Below are positions 7,556-10,665 of a stretch of 10,665 nucleotides of DNA, one piece after another. Under the pieces are notes generated by a model. That model made no database searches, had not been told where the DNA came from, and saw nothing but the letters and a program-made list of their open reading frames with translations. Source of the stretch: an uncultured Chlamydiae bacterium (GTDB lineage: Bacteria > Chlamydiota > Chlamydiia > Chlamydiales > Rhabdochlamydiaceae); the NCBI GenBank assembly GCA_903867585.1, contig CAIPRZ010000013.1:1-10665 (forward strand). The letters are read 5' to 3'. Position 1 is the first letter of the stretch, and each line of letters opens with the position of its first letter. A program made the position numbers and the translations under genes.

Positions 7556-7588
7556 ATGCTTCCTCCTGTCTACGGAAAATTAAAATTA

Positions 7589-7618
7589 TTTATCAAGAGG
7601 ATTACTAGGTGTTGTCAA
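7589..7618 (-). promoter_or_regulatory. Candidate main sigma (sigma-66) promoter for hctA
   Basis: On the - strand there is a perfect -35 TTGACA (7618-7613), an 18-bp spacer and a -10 GATAAA (7594-7589, 4 of 6). Transcription would start near 7582 and leave a leader of about 60 nt that contains the AGGAGG and the hctA ribosome site. A second TTGACA at 7555-7550 has no -10 at a usable distance. Confidence 0.5.
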
Positions 7619-7640
7619 AAATAGAAAAAAGGGATAAAAA
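7612..7640 (+). promoter_or_regulatory. Candidate promoter for the class-IV aminotransferase
   Basis: TTGTCA (7612-7617, 5 of 6) is separated by 17 bp from TAAAAA (7635-7640, 4 of 6), giving a start near 7647 and a leader of about 14 nt before the ATG at 7661. The -35 hexamer lies almost exactly on the -35 of the opposing hctA promoter, so the two could not be occupied fully at once. Confidence 0.4.
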
Positions 7641-7660
7641 AAGCCTATTTCGAGCTTAAA

Positions 7661-8515
7661 ATGGTCTATTTTTTTAACAATACCTTTGCAGATTCTTTGA
7701 GTTTACCAGTTAACAATTTGGGTCTTTTACGAGGCTACAGCGCTTTTGAATATTTAAGAACCTACGATAAGAGCCCATTTTGTCTAAAAGCTCATATCTC
7801 AAGGTTTCTATATTCTATGGAAAAGATGGGCTTAGAGTCCCCCTATAGCTTTGAGGAGCTTGAAAACATTACTTTAAAACTGGCAAGCCTAGAAATAGGT
7901 GATTGTGGGATTAAATGGTATGCCTCAGCCGGCTTTAGCTCAGATGGACTACGGCATCAAAAAAATCCCGAGGTTTTTGCCTTTACGCAAGCCCTAACCC
8001 CTATTCAAAATAATTTATATATAGATGGAATCCTTACAGAGACTGTTTTAGAAAAAAGACCGCTTCCAGAGGCCAAAACAACCGCCTATTTTTCAGCCTG
8101 CCAAAAACTCTCAAGCTCCCCTCATTTACATGAAATCATCTATTTAAATGGCCAAGGTGAGCTTTTAGAGGCTGCAACTAGCAATTTGTTCCTTGTAAAA
8201 GACAACACGCTCTACACCGCCTCTTGTGAGGTTTTACATGGCATTACAAGAGAGGTCGTCCTCTGGCTTGCAGAAGGTCATTATCCAGTCATTTTTAAAA
8301 AAATTAATTACCAAGAACTTTCCTTATTTGATGAAGCCTTTGTGACAGCTACTAACAAAGAAATTCTGCCGATTCGGCAAATAGATAGTATAAAATTTGA
8401 AATAGGTCCTGTTTCAAAGAGTCTTCAAGAGCGTTTTAAGGCCTTAATTAAGACAAATCCAAATAGTGATTATATCCCTCCTATTTATAAAAAAGACGTT
8501 TTACTTAAAATATAG
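7661..8515 (+). CDS. Class-IV (fold-type IV) PLP aminotransferase or aminodeoxychorismate lyase
   Basis: This belongs to the PLP family that contains branched-chain aminotransferase (IlvE), D-amino-acid aminotransferase and 4-amino-4-deoxychorismate lyase (PabC). Typical features are the N-terminal NNTF...LLRGYSAFEYLRTYDKSPFCLKAHISRF block (6-49), the Schiff-base Lys139 in KTTAY, Glu170 followed by AATSNLFLV (171-179), the phosphate-binding GITR (194-197) and the late TATNKEILPI (229-238). At 284 residues it is of normal length. The ATG at 7661 gives the expected N-terminus but has only a weak GAG six bases upstream. Which of the three reactions it performs cannot be decided by eye: branched-chain amino acids, D-amino acids for peptidoglycan and p-aminobenzoate for folate are all possible. 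It stands alone, divergent from hctA, and has no terminator before the next gene. Confidence 0.87.
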   Translation: MVYFFNNTFADSLSLPVNNLGLLRGYSAFEYLRTYDKSPFCLKAHISRFLYSMEKMGLESPYSFEELENITLKLASLEIGDCGIKWYASAGFSSDGLRHQKNPEVFAFTQALTPIQNNLYIDGILTETVLEKRPLPEAKTTAYFSACQKLSSSPHLHEIIYLNGQGELLEAATSNLFLVKDNTLYTASCEVLHGITREVVLWLAEGHYPVIFKKINYQELSLFDEAFVTATNKEILPIRQIDSIKFEIGPVSKSLQERFKALIKTNPNSDYIPPIYKKDVLLKI

Positions 8516-8533
8516 ACGCCTTTGATCGATCTA

Positions 8534-8542
8534 TGGTAAACT
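8534..8542 (+). promoter_or_regulatory. Possible extended -10 promoter for the RRM gene
   Basis: TGGTAAACT has the TGn extension and a TAAACT -10 box (4 of 6) but no good -35. It would give a leader of about 97 nt. The 130-bp gap (8516-8645) also contains the palindromes GATCGATC (8524-8531), CACCGGTG (8548-8555) and TTAATTAA (8614-8621). None makes a clear riboswitch or RNA gene. Confidence 0.3.
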
Positions 8543-8633
8543 AGTTGCACCGGTGAGATCGTGATGTTCTAAATGTTGTTGTAAAGGCACTGTAGGAATA
8601 ACGACACAATCACTTAATTAACGCTCAACATGT

Positions 8634-8639
8634 GAGGAG
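8634..8639 (+). promoter_or_regulatory. Strong ribosome binding site of the RRM gene
   Basis: GAGGAG with a 6-nt spacer before the ATG at 8646 is the best Shine-Dalgarno serving an annotated gene in this window and suggests high translation of the RNA-binding protein. Confidence 0.75.
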
Positions 8640-8645
8640 TATTCC

Positions 8646-8957
8646 ATGAGCCAAAAAAAACTATACGTAGGTAGCTTACCTTACACAACAACAGAAGAAG
8701 AACTGCACGAAATTTTTTCTCCATACGGGGAAGTTATTAGCGTACGAATTATTTCTGATCGTATGACAGGTCGTTCTAAAGGTTTCGGATTCGTAGAAAT
8801 GGCAATCGGCGATGAAGCTGATAAAGCTGTTCAAGAATTAAATGGCGCGACAATGAAAGGTCGTACTTTAATTGTTAACGAAGCAAGACCAGAAGAAAAA
8901 AGAGAAAGAAGTCCTCGTCAAGACGACGGCTTCCGTTCAAGAAGACCACGTCAATAA
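8646..8957 (+). CDS. Small RNA-binding protein with one RRM domain
   Basis: A single RNA-recognition motif fills residues 5-80. RNP2 is LYVGSL (6-11) and RNP1 is KGFGFVEM (45-52), with the aromatic residues that stack on RNA bases (Tyr7, Phe47, Phe49) in place. The tail, 81-103, is charged and arginine-rich (RERSPR, RSRRPR) and probably disordered, adding RNA affinity. At 103 residues it resembles the small glycine- or arginine-tailed RRM proteins of cyanobacteria and some other bacteria, several of which are cold-responsive. RRM proteins of this type are, to my knowledge, absent from Chlamydia trachomatis but present in environmental chlamydiae. It is monocistronic, with a long leader, a strong ribosome site and a strong terminator at 8966-8997. 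That layout is typical of a highly expressed RNA chaperone, and its targets are unknown. Confidence 0.93.
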   Translation: MSQKKLYVGSLPYTTTEEELHEIFSPYGEVISVRIISDRMTGRSKGFGFVEMAIGDEADKAVQELNGATMKGRTLIVNEARPEEKRERSPRQDDGFRSRRPRQ

Positions 8958-8965
8958 TCATGACT

Positions 8966-8997
8966 AAAAGCCCTATTTTCATAGGGCTTTTTTATTT
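8966..8997. terminator. Bidirectional intrinsic terminator between RRM and barrel genes
   Basis: An 11-bp perfect stem (8966-8976 with 8981-8991) with a 4-nt loop is followed on the + strand by a T-rich run to 8997, ending the RRM transcript. On the - strand the loop reads GAAA and the stem is followed by four Ts, so it can also end the convergent barrel gene, whose stop codon is at 8998. It is built like the terminator at 44-76. Confidence 0.88.
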
Positions 8998-10116
8998 TTA
9001 AAGCTTATATCCTATCTGAAGCCTTCCCGTATTTTCTAAATACTTTTGACCCCATAGAACTGTATATACTAGAGATGCATCCCAAGAGTTGTAGTTAAAT
9101 TTCATCCTAAAATCACCCTCAATAAGCTCGCGAGTTGGCATATAGCCATTTGTAATTATAATATTTTGAGTTCCAATAAACTTGGATTGATAGCTTTTAT
9201 TACCATATCTTTGCTCGTGGACCCATGAGCCTCTAGCATCAAAGCTATAGTTTTTATTGTAGTTATATTTAAGCTGAATACCGACCTGGTTTCTTAGCAT
9301 ATTGAATTTAGTAGAACCTACCTGGTAATTTAATCCTCCAGCTCCGCTCTCTGTATAGGCTGTTTCCCATAAAAATAGATATCCAAGTCTTTCAAATAGG
9401 GCAAATTCGGTTTTATCCATATTCCACGTTATTTGCCAGTAGCCTTCAGCTTTTGTTCCAACATCTAAATGAGTGCCGTGAGCGGTGACATCAAAAATCT
9501 GAATATATCTTTTCTGGTTAATGATGTTATTCAAAAATAAAACATCTAATACAAGCTGATATCTTCCCCCTCTAACACTACAGGCAAAATCGGCCATAAA
9601 ATTATTAGAATTAGATCGTGATTGTGAATTTGTATACTGAACACTGGTATATCCGTAGCCAGCGGCTGCAAGCAATACCGAACGGGCCGAATCTTTTGTT
9701 ATACCCACAAAACCTGATTCATTAATCGCTCTAAAACCATTATGGTAGCTATAAGGGTTTTGTTTAATTTGATCATAAACACCAAAACCAAAAGAATGCA
9801 TTCCATCAGAGCGTTTACCCAGGATTTGGTCAATATTGGCTTCATTAAGCTGAAAAACTTCTTCCTGAATCGCCTCTTGGTAACCCATTAAAAAAGAATT
9901 ATCAAGATCAGTAGCCCAGTTATTTTCTGTAAGTCCATTGGGAGCTGATAAAAAAAAGGCAAAATCGGCATCTTGCAAAGGAGCATTGCCACTTAAAGCA
10001 TTTATCGTATTGATTATATGTTTTTGATTAGGATTGGGAGCTGGATTATTAACATCTTCTGCAAATATAGAAAAAGCATTTAGAGATAAAAAAGCCAATA
10101 CTGAAATATTTTTCAT
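8998..10116 (-). CDS. Outer-membrane protein, autotransporter-like beta-barrel without passenger
   Basis: Residues 1-19 form a signal peptide with likely cleavage at FAE/D. From about 105 to the end the protein shows alternating polar/aromatic strands of a 12-strand-type barrel. Examples are FVGITKDSARSVLLAAAGYGY (136-156), the strand RGGRYQLVLDVLFL (182-195), LRNQVGIQLKYNY (274-286), SFDARGSWVHEQRYG (291-305) and the closing strand GRLQIGYKL. This layout, including the ARGSWVHE block, resembles the autotransporter translocator domain (PF03797) used by chlamydial Pmp proteins. Only about 85 residues (20-104) precede the barrel, so there is no real passenger. The last residue is Leu rather than the usual Phe. 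The ATG at 10116 has a GAGG ribosome site 5 nt upstream (10122-10125). It lies 54 bp after the dehydratase gene and may be cotranscribed. It could instead be a porin-like protein; function is unknown. Confidence 0.75.
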   Translation of the reverse strand: MKNISVLAFLSLNAFSIFAEDVNNPAPNPNQKHIINTINALSGNAPLQDADFAFFLSAPNGLTENNWATDLDNSFLMGYQEAIQEEVFQLNEANIDQILGKRSDGMHSFGFGVYDQIKQNPYSYHNGFRAINESGFVGITKDSARSVLLAAAGYGYTSVQYTNSQSRSNSNNFMADFACSVRGGRYQLVLDVLFLNNIINQKRYIQIFDVTAHGTHLDVGTKAEGYWQITWNMDKTEFALFERLGYLFLWETAYTESGAGGLNYQVGSTKFNMLRNQVGIQLKYNYNKNYSFDARGSWVHEQRYGNKSYQSKFIGTQNIIITNGYMPTRELIEGDFRMKFNYNSWDASLVYTVLWGQKYLENTGRLQIGYKL

Positions 10117-10170
10117 AACAACCTCATTTATATTTCTTATTAGCTAATAAATAAAATGAGAGCAAGAATT

Positions 10171-10503
10171 TTATGGAATTAATTCATCAATTTTTGCAGC
10201 TAAGATAAAATCGTTTTCTGATAAGCCTTTAATTTTGTGGGTCATGAGCTCTAGGATGACTTTCCCCCAGCTTAAAGTAATATCAGGATGATGACCCTCT
10301 TTTTCTGCAAGCTCTCCTACCCGGTTTACAAATGCTAGAGCTTGTATAAAATTGGGAAATTTATAACTTCTTTCTAACTTAAGATTGTTAATTAAGGTCC
10401 AGGAAGGATTAATTAAGGGCTTAAAAGTATTTATCTGTTTTTCTGAAAAAGGGATAGTACCAGAGCTGCAGGGACCACATTTTTTTTGTGACAAATTATT
10501 CAT
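10171..10503 (-). CDS. phhB: Pterin-4a-carbinolamine dehydratase (PhhB type)
   Basis: The enzyme dehydrates 4a-hydroxytetrahydropterin, the product left by aromatic amino-acid hydroxylases, so that the pterin cofactor can be recycled. Residues 45-110 carry the family core: YKFPNFIQALAFVNRVGELAEKEGHHPDI with the active-site His71-His72-Pro73, then THKIKGLSENDF with His89. The N-terminal CGPC (9-12) followed by a proline-containing linker matches the CxxC start of Pseudomonas PhhB-like proteins as I recall them. At 110 residues it is full length. An in-frame stop lies seven codons before the ATG at 10503, so the start is fixed, yet no Shine-Dalgarno lies at normal distance (only AGGT about 17-20 nt upstream). 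A hydroxylase partner is expected elsewhere in the genome. Stand-alone members can also have non-enzymatic roles, so pathway placement is inference. Confidence 0.93.
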   Translation of the reverse strand: MNNLSQKKCGPCSSGTIPFSEKQINTFKPLINPSWTLINNLKLERSYKFPNFIQALAFVNRVGELAEKEGHHPDITLSWGKVILELMTHKIKGLSENDFILAAKIDELIP

Positions 10504-10556
10504 AATAAGCTTTTGATTTACCTAATAAATTTACAGTCAGGGATGCATTAATAATA

Positions 10557-10586
10557 TTTATGAAAAAGTTTAAAACTGCTTTTCAA
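10557..10586 (-). promoter_or_regulatory. Candidate promoter for phhB (and the barrel gene)
   Basis: On the - strand a -35 TTGAAA (10586-10581, 5 of 6) is followed after 18 bp by CATAAA (10562-10557, 4 of 6). This is the same architecture as the hctA candidate. It would start near 10550 and leave a leader of about 47 nt. AT-richness makes chance matches possible. Confidence 0.35.
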
Positions 10587-10595
10587 GGGGAGTCC

Positions 10596-10628
10596 TTTAG
10601 TATTTAAATTGAATATTTCAATACTAAA
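10596..10628. repeat. Nested inverted repeat upstream of the phhB promoter
   Basis: An outer repeat TTTAGTA (10596-10602) / TACTAAA (10622-10628) encloses an inner TTGAA (10609-10613) / TTCAA (10617-10621) around a TAT centre. It sits just upstream of the candidate -35 of phhB, where an operator could lie, and is followed by the palindrome ATCAATTGAT (10631-10640). There is no run of Ts after a GC-rich stem, so it is not a terminator. The remainder of 10504-10665 holds nothing else I can support. Confidence 0.35.
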
Positions 10629-10665
10629 TTATCAATTGATTTCCTAATGAATTTTAAAGAAAAAA

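Noticed and set aside
10468..10479. CGPC in PhhB as a thioredoxin active site
   Set aside because: The motif is at residues 9-12 before a dehydratase fold, without a thioredoxin domain; a CxxC at this place is usual in PhhB-type proteins.
10560..10607. 15-codon ORF on the + strand beginning ATGAAAAAG
   Set aside because: No ribosome site, very short, and it overlaps the likely phhB promoter on the other strand.
1..10665. CRISPR arrays, tRNA/rRNA genes, insertion sequences, phage or toxin-antitoxin modules
   Set aside because: No spaced direct repeats, cloverleaf-like or rRNA sequences, transposase or phage genes, or paired small toxin/antitoxin genes are visible; the gaps between genes are nearly all under 150 bp.

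Overview
The window is a low-GC, gene-dense bacterial chromosome segment with 11 well-supported protein-coding genes and no tRNA, rRNA, CRISPR array or insertion sequence that I can see. It very probably comes from the phylum Chlamydiae, and more likely an amoeba/environmental lineage (Parachlamydiales-like) than Chlamydia itself. The strongest evidence is an 86-residue protein matching the chlamydial histone-like protein Hc1 (HctA). It lies just upstream of a TrmA/RlmD-type RNA methyltransferase and YajC, an order I recall from Chlamydia trachomatis (around CT743-CT741). LepA near 6-phosphogluconate dehydrogenase is another association I recall from C. trachomatis (around CT064/CT063). The RRM protein, the pterin dehydratase and the MHS-type transporter point away from the strongly reduced Chlamydia genomes. 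The genus is not resolved.

Layout. Positions 1-148 hold the end of an incoming transcript (a strong terminator) and the lepA leader. 149-3292 (+) carries lepA (elongation factor 4) and a 12-helix MFS transporter of the metabolite:H+ symporter type. 3289-7521 (-) is a run of five genes read hctA, rRNA methyltransferase, yajC, amiA, gnd. The transporter and gnd converge with interlocked stop codons. 7522-7660 is a compact divergent promoter region between hctA (-) and a class-IV aminotransferase (+, 7661-8515). 8516-8645 is the leader of a small RRM protein (8646-8957, +), which ends in a hairpin terminator shared with the convergent outer-membrane beta-barrel gene (8998-10116, -). That gene follows a PhhB-type pterin-4a-carbinolamine dehydratase (10171-10503, -). 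10504-10665 is AT-rich non-coding DNA with a candidate promoter and an inverted repeat.

The genes are mainly core functions: translation (lepA, rRNA modification), nucleoid condensation in the developmental cycle (hctA), secretion (yajC), cell-wall remodelling (amiA), pentose phosphate metabolism (gnd), amino-acid/pterin metabolism, and the cell surface (transporter, barrel). I did not find a clearly new multi-gene system. The parts most worth a second look are the hctA control region (overlapping divergent -35 elements, and a consensus Shine-Dalgarno preceding a possible overlapping leader ORF), the very short Hc1 tail with an SPKK motif, and the autotransporter-like barrel that lacks a passenger. 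All motif calls were made by eye, without database searches.
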